The notes: a model not told the origin generated them from the sequence alone. A stretch of DNA of 64,000 bases from Enterococcus ureasiticus (GCF_001730285.1 NZ_MIJZ01000001.1:992001-1056000), one strand, 5' to 3'. Numbered from the stretch's first letter, positions 23,717 to 32,900 are shown. Made by a program: numbers and translations.

Positions 23717-23763
23717 AAAGGGCTGTAGCATAACTCTCGGAGTTATGCTACAGCCCTTTTCTT
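23717..23763. terminator. 20-bp perfect hairpin, terminator-like repeat
   Basis: A perfect 20-bp stem (23717-23736 with 23740-23759) around a TCG loop, core GCATAACTC/GAGTTATGC, ends in a T-run. It separates the convergent SDR gene and the orphan gene at 23764. The core resembles the hairpin at 59711-59749, suggesting a repeated terminator type. Confidence 0.8.
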
Positions 23764-25095
23764 TTAATCACTAACATCCATCGTTTGATTGATCGTTTCT
23801 AAATAACTCGAATCTAAAAATACAACACGCAAATGATTTTTCGCTTTTTTCAAGTCAAAACGTGTAGATGCTTCTTTTTGTTTTAAATTGCTAATGTTCA
23901 CATCAAACAATTTATCCCATAATGCCTCTAACGGAATTTGTTTGATTGACTCTTTTGGTAGATAAAAACGCAAGACAGAGACAAAATCATCATATTTTTT
24001 ATCCAAAACATCAATTTCCAAAAACTGCCGTATATAAAACTCATACGCTGACAGACCATCGTCAATGGCCATTTCTGGATTCAATACACGAAAATTCATC
24101 ATTTTCTGGCTCTTCTCATCGATCCACGGAAAATAGGCTTGTGCGTTTAATATCCCCTTTGTACGGTTTACTCTATAATCTTGATGAAGCAGATCATAAC
24201 TTCTAGTGACAAAATAGGTTGCGTTTTTCTTTTCAACAGGCTGGTAGTAATTATTTTGATATTGAACTGTTTGTGTAACCTCTTCAACGAAGGCATATTC
24301 AATATAAGGAGCACGTAAAACACCCGTTCCATTATTCCAAGCCAATTGATCATAGCCCATCTGATCTCTGAACAAGCGCTGATATTTTTGATTAATAGGC
24401 AAATCCCAATTAAACGGGTCTTTGAATAAGGTTACTTTGATTACTTGATTCTCCAATTCTTCTACAGACTGGACCTGTTGGACTTCTAAAAAAATCGGTT
24501 TGGGAATAATTTGACAGTACAAATTTGAATAATACATTTTCCAACAAGAAGTCAAACACAGACCTTTAAAATAAACATCATAGCCTGCCAATTGATTACA
24601 ATCAACGATTACTGCTTTTTTACTATCATATCGTTTGGGTAGTTTAGTGATTTCACTTTCCGTTTCAAATGTCCTTTTTTCAATATCCTCAACATTATTA
24701 TATAAATATTCATCTAATGGCCGAATATACCCGTAGATGCCATTTCTAACCATTCTGGTTTCGCAATAGTCTTCGATCATTGTTTGATGGTCTAGATAAA
24801 TAGCGCCATCTAGAATCGTCCGTTCATGAAGTGTTAACTTAGAAATATGGAGTTGAAATTCTCCGCCTTGACCGTTCACCTTGATCCATAAATTCTCTTT
24901 TTCTGTAAGTTGTTGAATTTGCTGAATAATGGTTTGTAAATCAAATCGCTGTGCTTCTTCTTCACCAAAACGATAACTTTCGGGAATTGTCACAATGCGC
25001 AAAAAGCTTAACCAATCAAAAACATCCTCTTTCAATTCTTCTAAAGAAAAATCAGCCCGAGCGACTACCATATATATTTTCTCAGTTTTTTCCAT
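23764..25095 (-). CDS. Uncharacterised 443-residue protein
   Basis: I do not recognise a family. The product is soluble-looking, rich in aromatic residues, without signal peptide or membrane segments. It has a cluster CLTSCWKMYYSNLYC with three Cys around residues 195-210 and many Tyr and Gln. ATG 25095 is preferred because GAGGTGG lies just upstream; the GTG at 25104 overlaps that site. Monocistronic, sitting between the SDR gene and the allantoin island. Confidence 0.75.
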   Translation of the reverse strand: MEKTEKIYMVVARADFSLEELKEDVFDWLSFLRIVTIPESYRFGEEEAQRFDLQTIIQQIQQLTEKENLWIKVNGQGGEFQLHISKLTLHERTILDGAIYLDHQTMIEDYCETRMVRNGIYGYIRPLDEYLYNNVEDIEKRTFETESEITKLPKRYDSKKAVIVDCNQLAGYDVYFKGLCLTSCWKMYYSNLYCQIIPKPIFLEVQQVQSVEELENQVIKVTLFKDPFNWDLPINQKYQRLFRDQMGYDQLAWNNGTGVLRAPYIEYAFVEEVTQTVQYQNNYYQPVEKKNATYFVTRSYDLLHQDYRVNRTKGILNAQAYFPWIDEKSQKMMNFRVLNPEMAIDDGLSAYEFYIRQFLEIDVLDKKYDDFVSVLRFYLPKESIKQIPLEALWDKLFDVNISNLKQKEASTRFDLKKAKNHLRVVFLDSSYLETINQTMDVSD

Positions 25096-25195
25096 TTGCT
25101 CCACCTCATTCCTTTAGATAAGTATAACGAAAATAAAGACAGACTTCATCTAATATACTTCTAGAATCGTAAAGTTGCTTTTAAACAGCAAAAAA

Positions 25196-25242
25196 ACATC
25201 TTTTTTCTTTCGATTTAGAAAAACTGGAAAGAAGTAAGATGT
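25196..25242 (-). terminator. Terminator of the first MFS gene
   Basis: ACATCTT and AAGATGT with adjoining TTTCTTTC/GAAAGAAG pairing form a long stem. On the minus strand it is followed by TTTTTTT, ending transcription of the allantoin block here. Confidence 0.75.
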
Positions 25243-25259
25243 CTTTTTTATATGTGCTA

Positions 25260-26498
25260 TCAATAGACGACTTTATTTTTATCTACAATAAAACGGTTGA
25301 TCAAATAAAACAAAAGTGTCCCAATTCCTATAATGAGAATCGCTAAATAAAATGCATAAAGTTTTGATCCTGTGATATCAGAAATTTTCCCAGTTAACGA
25401 TGGAACGATGACTGATGCTGACATACCAAAGAAATTAAATACGCCATACATGGTTGCAACGCTGCCTCTAGGTGCTGATTCACCTAACCAAGAAATAATG
25501 ATTGGTTCAACGGCTAATTTCCCAAAGAATCCGTAAGCCATAATACCAATGACTAAAATCGTTTGATTCGTTGTTGTTACTGTGATAAACAATACGCTAG
25601 CTGCTAGTATTTCAAGCAAGATAATCAATTGAACTTTTTTTCTTGGAATACCATCAGCAATCCGGCTAAAAATCAGAGCCCCAGGGATGGCGGTAAAAAA
25701 TACCAATGAGGAAGCGAGTCCTACTGAGGTTCCAGAAAAACCTTTTTCTGTTTCTAAAAAATTGGGTAGCCAGGTATCGATCAAATAGTAGGTATACAAG
25801 GTTGAAAAATATAATATATACGCCGAAATCATGCGTGGTTTAAAAAGCGCTTTGATTGACATTTGTTTTTTTACATCTATTTGTGTACTGATTCCCTTTT
25901 TTGGTTTTTCTAACCGTATAAAATGTAAAAACATAACCACCGATAATAGAATCAACACAATTGTTGCAAAGATCAGGGCTTGCCAAGGCAATACGCCCGT
26001 TCCAACTAGGTAACTAGAAGAAATCAAGCCTAAGCCACTCCCTATCGCAGTTCCGCTGTTTACAATAGCAGTTGATAAGCTTCTTTTAGATACTGGCACA
26101 TATTCTGCAGTCAATGAATAAGCCACTCCATAGTAGGTTCCACAACCCAGTCCAGCTAAAATACTTCCGATAAAAACAATTCCAATATTTTGTGCTAAGC
26201 CTACAATCAATGCCCCTAGACCGAATAATAAAAAGCCTGGGATCAGAATTTGTTTTTTTCCTAATTTATCTACTAAAAGTCCTGAAGGTATTTGCATGCA
26301 AACATAGCCTAAAAAATAGAAACTTGAAATATGACCAAGCTGAGCATCTGTCGCACCACCAAAATAATCACTAATAATCGGATAAATAGGTGTCAAAACG
26401 GTTCGATAAATCCAAATAACGATCCAACCAATCGTTAATATATAAATAATCTGTTTCCAGTATGGCGTATGGCCATTGAGTTTTCTTTGTTCATCCAT
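25260..26498 (-). CDS. MFS transporter (allantoin island, paralogue 1)
   Basis: Major facilitator of 412 residues with twelve predicted helices. It carries the loop 2-3 motif GLLVDKLGKKQILIPGF and its repeat in the second half (SRIADGIPRKKVQ). It is clearly a paralogue of the carrier at 29677-30960: both share WVTIW/YRT-type starts and FFGMSASVI/EPIIISWLGE segments. It is last in the block after allB. A substrate of the allantoin pathway (allantoate, ureidoglycolate or oxamate) is inferred from context only. Confidence 0.85.
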   Translation of the reverse strand: MDEQRKLNGHTPYWKQIIYILTIGWIVIWIYRTVLTPIYPIISDYFGGATDAQLGHISSFYFLGYVCMQIPSGLLVDKLGKKQILIPGFLLFGLGALIVGLAQNIGIVFIGSILAGLGCGTYYGVAYSLTAEYVPVSKRSLSTAIVNSGTAIGSGLGLISSSYLVGTGVLPWQALIFATIVLILLSVVMFLHFIRLEKPKKGISTQIDVKKQMSIKALFKPRMISAYILYFSTLYTYYLIDTWLPNFLETEKGFSGTSVGLASSLVFFTAIPGALIFSRIADGIPRKKVQLIILLEILAASVLFITVTTTNQTILVIGIMAYGFFGKLAVEPIIISWLGESAPRGSVATMYGVFNFFGMSASVIVPSLTGKISDITGSKLYAFYLAILIIGIGTLLFYLINRFIVDKNKVVY

Positions 26499-26559
26499 TT
26501 TTCACGCACCCCTTTATCAGGCTAAATCACTAAATGAGTCTTTTCCTATTTTTTGTCAC

Positions 26560-26616
26560 AAAAAGAAGGAGGATCAGACAATAAAAACAGTTATTTTCAT
26601 GTCTGATTCCTCTTTT
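26560..26616 (-). terminator. Hairpin between allB and MFS
   Basis: GGAGGATCAGACA and TGTCTGATTCCTC pair with one wobble region and are flanked by A and T runs. It probably reduces transcription from allB into the downstream carrier gene. Confidence 0.7.
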
Positions 26617-26631
26617 ACTCTATTAACTTAG

Positions 26632-27999
26632 TTATTTTTTGATAAAGGCACCAACAAAATCAGTTGAAACTCCCTCTTCTTTCGTATAGATCACGTGACC
26701 TCTTAAAACAGTTTGTACAACTTGTGCACCAATTTCGCGTCCAATATAAGGACTGATTTTATTGCGATATTCTAAATCTTCGGCTTTTAATGTATAAGGT
26801 GCATTTGGTTTGATCAAAACAAAGTCAGCATCTTTGCCAATACTGATTCGACCTTTTTGATCCAAATCATAACGATCAGCAGGATTCGTGGCAATAATAT
26901 CTGCAAATTGTTTCAGTGACATTCCTCTTTTTTGAACGCCTTCATCAAAAAGAACATCGACATTATTTTGCACTCCAGAAATTCCACCCCACGCTTCAAA
27001 AGCATTTTCTTTATCTTTTAAATCTGGTGTACATGGAGAATGGTCAGAAGTCACAAAATCAATTTCTCCTGATAACACTTTATCCCACATACCATTTTGA
27101 TTTTCTTTATCACGAATTGGCGGTGAACATTTCACCACTGGACCGATTGCATCAAGTTCATCTGTATCAAAGTAAAGATAATGCGTACAGGTCTCACATG
27201 TTACATCAACGCCAGCTTGTCTTGCCTTCGTCACTTCTTCTACCCCTTCTGGACAGGCAATATGACAAATATGGATGCGACAGCCCGTTTCTTTGGCAAA
27301 TAAGATTGCTCTTCGAATCGGTTCCACTTCAGTGAAAACTGGACGACTTGCAACATAAGCTTTTAATGTTGTTTCCCCATTTTTATAGGCAATTTCTCCT
27401 AATTTATCTGTAATTGCAGCATTTTCCGCATGAATTGCCAGAACCTTACCCGTTTTAGCAACTTGTTTCATTCCTTCGTAAAGAGAATAGTCATCGACAT
27501 TCATGAAATCACCATCAATGCTGCGGTCTCCACAAGTCGCCATGAAACATTTATACGCTGCAACGCCACCATCATCTAACTCTTGAATACCACCAGTAAG
27601 ATTGAAAGGTACCAAACCACCAAACGAGCCAACATCTGATTTCAATTTGCCTTTTCCAGCAGTATATTTTATTTCCAATGATTCACCATCGACGGTTGCA
27701 GGTACTTGGTTTAAAGGCATCTCCATAAATGATGTGACTCCGCCTTTAGCACATGAAGCTGTTCCAGTGATATAACCTTCCCATTGATCACGATAACCGC
27801 CTCCTGGATCAGTAATGTGCACGTGTGCATCCACCATACCTGGACTAACAACTAAACCTTCTGCATCAATAATTTTATCTGCCTCACCAAGATCATTTCC
27901 AATAGCAACAATCAATCCATCTTTTACTGCAACATCTGTCTTAACTTCTCCCGACTCCAAAATAACTAAACCATTTTTGATTACTAAATCATGTGACAT
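26632..27999 (-). CDS. allB: Allantoinase
   Basis: Zinc amidohydrolase opening the hydantoin ring of allantoin to allantoate. The 455-residue protein shows the metal-binding DAHVHITDPG (about 58-67), the carboxylated-lysine region AAYKCFM (about 146), HICHIACPEG and FVTSDHSPC with the catalytic Asp. AGGAGG lies 7 bp before the ATG. Transcribed behind the NCS1 permease, with only a 51-bp gap that holds a short hairpin. Confidence 0.96.
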   Translation of the reverse strand: MSHDLVIKNGLVILESGEVKTDVAVKDGLIVAIGNDLGEADKIIDAEGLVVSPGMVDAHVHITDPGGGYRDQWEGYITGTASCAKGGVTSFMEMPLNQVPATVDGESLEIKYTAGKGKLKSDVGSFGGLVPFNLTGGIQELDDGGVAAYKCFMATCGDRSIDGDFMNVDDYSLYEGMKQVAKTGKVLAIHAENAAITDKLGEIAYKNGETTLKAYVASRPVFTEVEPIRRAILFAKETGCRIHICHIACPEGVEEVTKARQAGVDVTCETCTHYLYFDTDELDAIGPVVKCSPPIRDKENQNGMWDKVLSGEIDFVTSDHSPCTPDLKDKENAFEAWGGISGVQNNVDVLFDEGVQKRGMSLKQFADIIATNPADRYDLDQKGRISIGKDADFVLIKPNAPYTLKAEDLEYRNKISPYIGREIGAQVVQTVLRGHVIYTKEEGVSTDFVGAFIKK

Positions 28000-28016
28000 T
28001 TGCTTTCCTCCTAAAT

Positions 28017-28050
28017 TTAAAAGCTGAATGAGTTTTTCTCAAGAAGCTTA
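28017..28050 (-). repeat. Shortened palindromic repeat, copy E (allB upstream)
   Basis: TTTAAAAGCTGAATGAG, five T and CTCAAGAAGCTTA reproduce the outer ends of copy C (37694-37813) without its centre: AAGCT-GAA-TGAG pairs with CTCA-AGA-AGCTT. It fills most of the permease-allB gap, with the same orientation relative to the downstream gene as in the full copies. Confidence 0.55.
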
Positions 28051-29511
28051 TTATTTTTTATCAAAGAATTTTCTTAATACTAAATATAAAACAAAAGCAG
28101 AAACAAAACCAGAAATCCAAGAAATATCAGAAATCACTTTTAAAGCAGGAATGAAATTTCCACTTAAACAAATAACTAACGCCACAATAGTAGCAACGTA
28201 AGCAGGTTTATTCAATCCTTTGTATATATTATGACTATTGTCAGCTTTTGGATCCATATACAACTGATTCAAGTCGATTTTTTGTCTCTGAACAAAATAA
28301 TAATTCGCAATCATTGTTCCCGCAACTGGTCCCAAAACTGCACCTATTGTATTCAAGAAAATAAAAATACTATCTGCATTTTCCATTAATTTCCATGGCA
28401 TGATCAGAAAACTAATCACACTGGCAAGCAAAACGCCTTTTTTATAATCGACCTTTTTAGGAAATAATGCACATAACTGATATGCAGCTGGAATAATATT
28501 TCCCGTTGCATTTGTAGAAACAGTTGTTAATAAAAATACGAGCATCGCAACAATAATTGCCAATGAATTATCCCAACGATCAACAATGTTTAAAATATTC
28601 CATTCTTGGATTCCATAACGAATAGAACCACCAATTAAAATCACAACACTTGAAAAGGCAAATATTCCATAGCCAACTAAAAAGCTAGCAGTTTGACCAA
28701 TCGTTTGGTCTCTAGTAGATTTCGCATTTTGAGTAAAATCTGACACGCTTGCACCAGGTGCTGCCCAGACCGCTAACACTGAATTAATGATCATGAAATA
28801 GACAAACACTGGTGAAATATTATGTGCTGCTCCTGCGACATCATAAGATAGAATCGGTCCTAAACCTCCTCCAGCTCCAATCGCCCAGATAGCCATACCA
28901 CCAAATACAATATAAATTAGCGGACTTAAAATAGCAGTAAACTTATTAAGAATTTTTCCACCGCCAAAACCGATCAGCATGTTCACTGCCCAAAAAATCG
29001 TAAAGGCGATCAAGCCTGGAATAGAAATCCCCAAGATCATCGTATCTCCGCCAAGCATTAAAAATCCCGGCCAAATCTTACCAATCAAGATCAACAACGC
29101 TAATGAACCTGTATAATTCTGCAATCCAAACCAAGCGATTGCAGCGACACACCCTCTAAGAAACCCTGGTAATTTCGCACCAATATCTCCATAAGTTGAG
29201 CGTAGATGAATTGCAAAAGGTATGCCATATTTTGATCCTGCTCGACCGTTATAGGTCATAAACAACGCAACTGCCATTGCACTTATCACCAAAGCCAACA
29301 TGATATTAATTGGTGAAAGTCCTAAAAACAAAAATCCTCCGACTGCCGTGTAATTGGGAATATTATGAACCGAGCCCATCCATAACGTAAAATAGTTCAT
29401 TTTCCCCATCATCCTTTTGGACAAAGGTTTTGGAAGTAGATCTTCATTATAGCCACGTTCTCGATAACGTTGAAGCTCTTCTTCCGTGATTTGATAATCT
29501 TGGTTTTCCAT
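28051..29511 (-). CDS. Allantoin permease, NCS1 family
   Basis: Nucleobase:cation symporter-1 protein of 486 residues with about twelve helices. The N-terminal region (GYNEDLLPKPLSKRMMGKMN), the first-helix segment TLWMGSVHNIPNY and the AWFGLQNYTGS stretch are hallmarks of the Hyu/Mhp1/PucI/YbbW type. It is the first gene of the permease-allB unit, so it is most likely the allantoin importer. Confidence 0.92.
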   Translation of the reverse strand: MENQDYQITEEELQRYRERGYNEDLLPKPLSKRMMGKMNYFTLWMGSVHNIPNYTAVGGFLFLGLSPINIMLALVISAMAVALFMTYNGRAGSKYGIPFAIHLRSTYGDIGAKLPGFLRGCVAAIAWFGLQNYTGSLALLILIGKIWPGFLMLGGDTMILGISIPGLIAFTIFWAVNMLIGFGGGKILNKFTAILSPLIYIVFGGMAIWAIGAGGGLGPILSYDVAGAAHNISPVFVYFMIINSVLAVWAAPGASVSDFTQNAKSTRDQTIGQTASFLVGYGIFAFSSVVILIGGSIRYGIQEWNILNIVDRWDNSLAIIVAMLVFLLTTVSTNATGNIIPAAYQLCALFPKKVDYKKGVLLASVISFLIMPWKLMENADSIFIFLNTIGAVLGPVAGTMIANYYFVQRQKIDLNQLYMDPKADNSHNIYKGLNKPAYVATIVALVICLSGNFIPALKVISDISWISGFVSAFVLYLVLRKFFDKK

Positions 29512-29524
29512 TATTTCGCCTCCT

Positions 29525-29538
29525 TCTAAGCGCTTACA
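29525..29538 (-). promoter_or_regulatory. cre site in the permease leader
   Basis: TGTAAGCGCTTAGA on the minus strand matches cre with one deviation. It lies about 22 bp downstream of the -10 and just before the ribosome site, where CcpA would block elongation. Confidence 0.65.
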
Positions 29539-29559
29539 TGTTTCTGTATTCCAAATAAT

Positions 29560-29588
29560 ATTATATATTTCTATATTACTTTTGACCA
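29560..29588 (-). promoter_or_regulatory. Promoter of permease-allB
   Basis: Minus-strand TGGTCA (29583-29588), 17 bp, TATAAT (29560-29565). Confidence 0.65.
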
Positions 29589-29595
29589 GAAAAAT

Positions 29596-29650
29596 ATGAT
29601 GTGTTTAATTTCTATCAACTATATTTAGTTTCAGAAGCTAAACACATCAT
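29596..29650 (-). terminator. Terminator of the second MFS gene
   Basis: A perfect 12-bp inverted repeat ATGATGTGTTTA/TAAACACATCAT with a 31-base loop, followed on the minus strand by ATTTTTC. It separates the MFS gene from the permease promoter. Confidence 0.7.
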
Positions 29651-29676
29651 TATTTATTTCTTGTAATTACAACTAC

Positions 29677-30960
29677 TTATTCAGCAGTTGCTTTCTTTTT
29701 GTTCAAGTTTGCTAATAAGAATAACGCAGTTCCAACGACTAGTAAGATAACTGAAATGTAAAAGCCCATTTCTTTTGAACCGGTCGCATCAGAGATTGAA
29801 CCTGTCAATGTTGGTGCGATAACGGATGACATCATTCCGAAGAAGTTAAATACGCCAAGTGTTGTACCAATACCGACTTTAGGAGCATTTTCCCCAAGCC
29901 ATGAAATAATGATCGGCTCTACAGCTAGTTTTCCTAGGAAGCCGTATAAAATCAGACCTATTAATAATAATGTTGAGTTTGTTGCTTGTACAGTCAACAA
30001 TAGCATTGCTGCTGCTAAAAATTCTAAAATAACGATAAATTGTACTTTTTTGTGCATGAATTTATCAGCTAAACGGCTGAAGAACAAAGCACCTGGAATC
30101 GAAGCAAATGCTACAAGAGACGCAGAAAATCCAATCGCTGCCCCTTCAAATCCACGTTCAGTTCCCAAGAAGTTTGGTAACCAAGTAACCGTCATATAAT
30201 ACGCATAACAAGTAGCAAAGTATAAAATATAAGCAAATAACATTTTTGGTGAGAATAATTTTTTGATTGAAACATGTTCTTTTTCAACAACAGGCGCTTC
30301 TGGTGCAGCAGCCGCTGCTTCTGCTGCCTCTGCCGCTTCAGATTGTGCTAAAAATTCAGCATCTTCTTTATTATTACGAATAATTGCAACAAATGCCACT
30401 AACATCACAGCAATCAATGCTACAGAGATATACATCATTGTTTGCCATGGGAATTTTAATTGAACAACTAAGAAACTAGATAAAATCAAACCTAAACCTG
30501 AACCAACAGCAGATCCACTATTTACAATTGCAGTAGAGAAACTTCTTTTTTCGCGTGGAATATTTTGAGATGTTAGTGAATATGCTGATCCATAAAAAGA
30601 GCCACAACCTAGACCTGCTAAAACACTACCAACATAAATCATTTGAATATTCGTTGCTTGAGAAATCAATAAAGCGGCTAATCCAAAAACGATAAAGCCT
30701 GGAATCAATACTTTTTTCTTCCCAATTTTATCTACTAAGAAACCTGCTGGAATCTGCATTGCTACATATCCAAAGAAGTAACACGTAGAAATAAAACCTA
30801 ACGCTGTATCTGTGATATTTCCACCAAGTGACTCATTAATTTGCGGGTATGCAGGTGATAAAGCTGAACGATATACCCAGATCGTTACCCAGCCAGCACA
30901 TAACAAAATAACAATTTTTTTCCAATAATCCATTCCTGAACTCTTACTTTTTACATCCAT
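29677..30960 (-). CDS. MFS transporter (allantoin island, paralogue 2)
   Basis: Major facilitator of 427 residues. It has loop motif GFLVDKIGKKKVLIPGF (about 75-92), twelve helices and a central cytoplasmic loop with an alanine/glutamate-rich insert (about 205-235) absent from its paralogue at 25260-26498. ATG 30960 follows GGAGG by 8 bp. It has its own promoter with a dyad operator and cre site shared with the allC operon, so it is expressed together with allantoin catabolism. Substrate unproven. Confidence 0.88.
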   Translation of the reverse strand: MDVKSKSSGMDYWKKIVILLCAGWVTIWVYRSALSPAYPQINESLGGNITDTALGFISTCYFFGYVAMQIPAGFLVDKIGKKKVLIPGFIVFGLAALLISQATNIQMIYVGSVLAGLGCGSFYGSAYSLTSQNIPREKRSFSTAIVNSGSAVGSGLGLILSSFLVVQLKFPWQTMMYISVALIAVMLVAFVAIIRNNKEDAEFLAQSEAAEAAEAAAAAPEAPVVEKEHVSIKKLFSPKMLFAYILYFATCYAYYMTVTWLPNFLGTERGFEGAAIGFSASLVAFASIPGALFFSRLADKFMHKKVQFIVILEFLAAAMLLLTVQATNSTLLLIGLILYGFLGKLAVEPIIISWLGENAPKVGIGTTLGVFNFFGMMSSVIAPTLTGSISDATGSKEMGFYISVILLVVGTALFLLANLNKKKATAE

Positions 30961-31063
30961 ATCTTTTCCTCCATATGTTATTTTTTCAAATGTGTGGTAG
31001 CCAAAATGTTTGTGCAATTTTGGTTTCAAACATTCAAACAAACAACTTCCTATTCGTTCTAAT

Positions 31064-31077
31064 TGTAAGCGGTAGCA
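31064..31077 (-). promoter_or_regulatory. cre site, MFS promoter
   Basis: Plus-strand TGTAAGCGGTAGCA matches cre with one deviation. It starts 12 bp downstream of the -10 box, the same distance as in the allC promoter. Confidence 0.65.
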
Positions 31078-31088
31078 AACTTTCGTGC

Positions 31089-31124
31089 ATTATAATTTTT
31101 CACAAACTTGTTAAAAAGTTTGTG
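31089..31124 (-). promoter_or_regulatory. MFS promoter with 24-bp dyad operator
   Basis: The perfect inverted repeat CACAAACTT-N6-AAGTTTGTG (31101-31124) covers the expected -35 region, with TATAAT at 31089-31094 on the minus strand. The -35 itself is poor (TTTTTA), as expected for an activator-dependent promoter. The same CACAAA-N12-TTTGTG dyad precedes the allC operon. Confidence 0.65.
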
Positions 31125-31171
31125 CAAAACGAACAATCACTTGTTCTTTCACACAAACAATTTAATTTTTT

Positions 31172-32380
31172 CTATTTTTTATAGATTGCTAATGCTGCTT
31201 TCACAGCTTCACCTTTATTAATATCTGCACCATAATAATTAAGAGCTCCTTCTAATGCCGATAAAACGTGAAGAACATTAGATTTTCTACTGCTGTATCC
31301 CATATTTCCGATACGCCATACTTTTCCTTGAAGTGCACCAAAAGATGAAGCAATTTCTACACCAAACTCATCTAGCATAAGCGAACGAACTGCTTCGCCA
31401 TCAATTCCTTTAGGAATCATGATCGGCGTAACGGTTGGCATTTTAGTCGTCAAATCTCCATAAAAACCTAAGCCCATCGCTTTTATACCAGCAACAATTG
31501 CTTGATCATTTTGGGCATGTCGAGCATAGACATTGTCCATGCCTTCTTTGATCATCATTCTAAGGCCTTCATGCAGTCCGTAGATCATGCTTGTCGCTTC
31601 AGTATGATGATTGATTCGCTCTTCACTCCAATAGCGCTGTAACTGGCTTAAATCAAGATAATTACTGCTGATATGATTTGCATTGCGAATATCTTTACTT
31701 AATCCTAATTCCTTTTGGTAACGACTAGTAAGAACTTTTTCCACTCGGTCATTATAAGTAATCAAAGATAAGCCTGAAGGAACACTCACACATTTTTGCG
31801 TTCCAGCAATTGCGATGTCAACTCCCCACGCATCCACTTCAAGAGGTACACCGCCATATGTTGCAACCATATCTACAACAAAGAAAATATCATTTTCTTT
31901 ACAGTGTTGACCAATTTTTTCCATTGATTGCATTTGCCCATTAGCTGTTTCACCGTGGACCATGGCAACAATTTTCGGTTGAAATTTTTTGATTTCTTCA
32001 ATTACTGTTTCTTGTTCAAATGGTGCATCCCATTCTTTTTCAAGATAATGAATCTCTGCTTTAGCACGTTCACATATTTCTCCTAAAAGATACGCAAACC
32101 GTCCATATACAGGAATCAACACTTTATCACCTGGTTCGATCAATGCAATCAATGCCGCTTCTAAACCAGAACGAGATGTTCCATCTACTGCAAATGCTTG
32201 CTCATTTTTTGTGCCGAAAGGAATCTTGATCATTTCTTTCACTTCATCCATAATTTGTAAAAAGGCTGGATCGAATTGACCTAAAATAGAAGCAGACATC
32301 GCTCTTAATGCTACAGGATGAGCCTCAACTGGCCCTGGTGTCATGATTGTTCTGCTTGGTACTGATATTTCTGAAAACAT
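31172..32380 (-). CDS. pucG: (S)-Ureidoglycine-glyoxylate aminotransferase-like (PucG type)
   Basis: Class V PLP aminotransferase of 402 residues. It starts TIMTPGPVEAHPVALRAM, has the cofactor Asp in FFVVDMVATYGG and the PLP Lys196 in AGTQKCVSVPSG. PucG moves the amino group of ureidoglycine to glyoxylate, giving oxalurate and glycine. Setting within an allantoin island favours this over the closely related alanine-glyoxylate or serine-glyoxylate aminotransferases. No glyoxylate-producing gene is nearby. Divergent from the PucR-type regulator gene. Confidence 0.85.
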   Translation of the reverse strand: MFSEISVPSRTIMTPGPVEAHPVALRAMSASILGQFDPAFLQIMDEVKEMIKIPFGTKNEQAFAVDGTSRSGLEAALIALIEPGDKVLIPVYGRFAYLLGEICERAKAEIHYLEKEWDAPFEQETVIEEIKKFQPKIVAMVHGETANGQMQSMEKIGQHCKENDIFFVVDMVATYGGVPLEVDAWGVDIAIAGTQKCVSVPSGLSLITYNDRVEKVLTSRYQKELGLSKDIRNANHISSNYLDLSQLQRYWSEERINHHTEATSMIYGLHEGLRMMIKEGMDNVYARHAQNDQAIVAGIKAMGLGFYGDLTTKMPTVTPIMIPKGIDGEAVRSLMLDEFGVEIASSFGALQGKVWRIGNMGYSSRKSNVLHVLSALEGALNYYGADINKGEAVKAALAIYKK

Positions 32381-32422
32381 AACTATTTCCTCTTTTCCGT
32401 TTTAATTTCATCCTACCCTTAT

Positions 32423-32451
32423 ATTCAAAAAAGTCATTGTCACTTTTGAAT
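32423..32451. promoter_or_regulatory. Inverted repeat upstream of pucG
   Basis: ATTCAAAAAAGT-CATTGTC-ACTTTTGAAT is a dyad with 9-10 bp arms about 45 bp upstream of the pucG start. Candidate operator; no convincing -35/-10 pair was found beside it. Confidence 0.4.
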
Positions 32452-32607
32452 AAAAAAATAGAATTTTCAGTTATTATGTACAAAACTTTCTTGAATCTGC
32501 ATGCGCTATCATTTAGAATAGAGATATGCTGAGAAATACAACTACATTATGCGTTACTAATTTATCATTAAAGATTTATCACAAATAAATATTTTTACCA
32601 TGTACTA

Positions 32608-32710
32608 CCTAGCTTATCAGAAAAGAATAAATTAAGCATGTGGAAAAATACGCTATTTTCATATTTTGTATTTTTCTGTAGGAACTGGATGATCTCGCTA
32701 CGCTTTTGCT
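32608..32710 (+). repeat. Palindromic intergenic repeat, copy F (regulator upstream)
   Basis: Plus-strand CAGAAAAGAATAAATTAAGC, GTGG, AAAAA loop, then ATATTTTGTATTTTTCTGT and CTGGATGATCTCGCTACGC follow the order of copy A read on its own strand. It lies about 70 bp before a second copy. Confidence 0.55.
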
Positions 32711-32778
32711 TTGAAGCATATCATGAAATAGTTTTAATATTGATTGGTACGTTGTCACCATATGCTTTCTAGCATTTC

Positions 32779-32884
32779 AGGCTAGTATCTCAGAAAAAAG
32801 ATAAAAATTGATTGCGGCAAAAACGTACCCTCAATTTTTCTTATTTTTCTGTCAAATCTGAACGAACCTGTTCTGCTTTTTAAT
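32779..32884 (+). repeat. Palindromic intergenic repeat, copy D (regulator upstream)
   Basis: CAGAAAAAAGATAAAAATTG, GCGGC, a short A loop, then CTCAATTTTTCTTATTTTTC, TGTCAAATCTGAACGA and a CTTTTTAA end. The end lies directly before the AGGAGG of the regulator. The two arms pair over about 27 bp with mismatches. Confidence 0.65.
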
Positions 32885-32900
32885 ATTAGGAGGAAATCCA

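Noticed and set aside
30295-30370. Alanine/glutamate-rich tract in the second MFS gene as a frameshift or repeat artefact
   Set aside because: The frame stays open through it and helices on both sides align with the paralogue, so it is a plain loop insert.
32401-32900. Possible small gene or riboswitch in the pucG-pucR spacer
   Set aside because: The stretch is explained by two palindromic repeats and an inverted repeat; no frame with a start signal and no known riboswitch pattern were seen.
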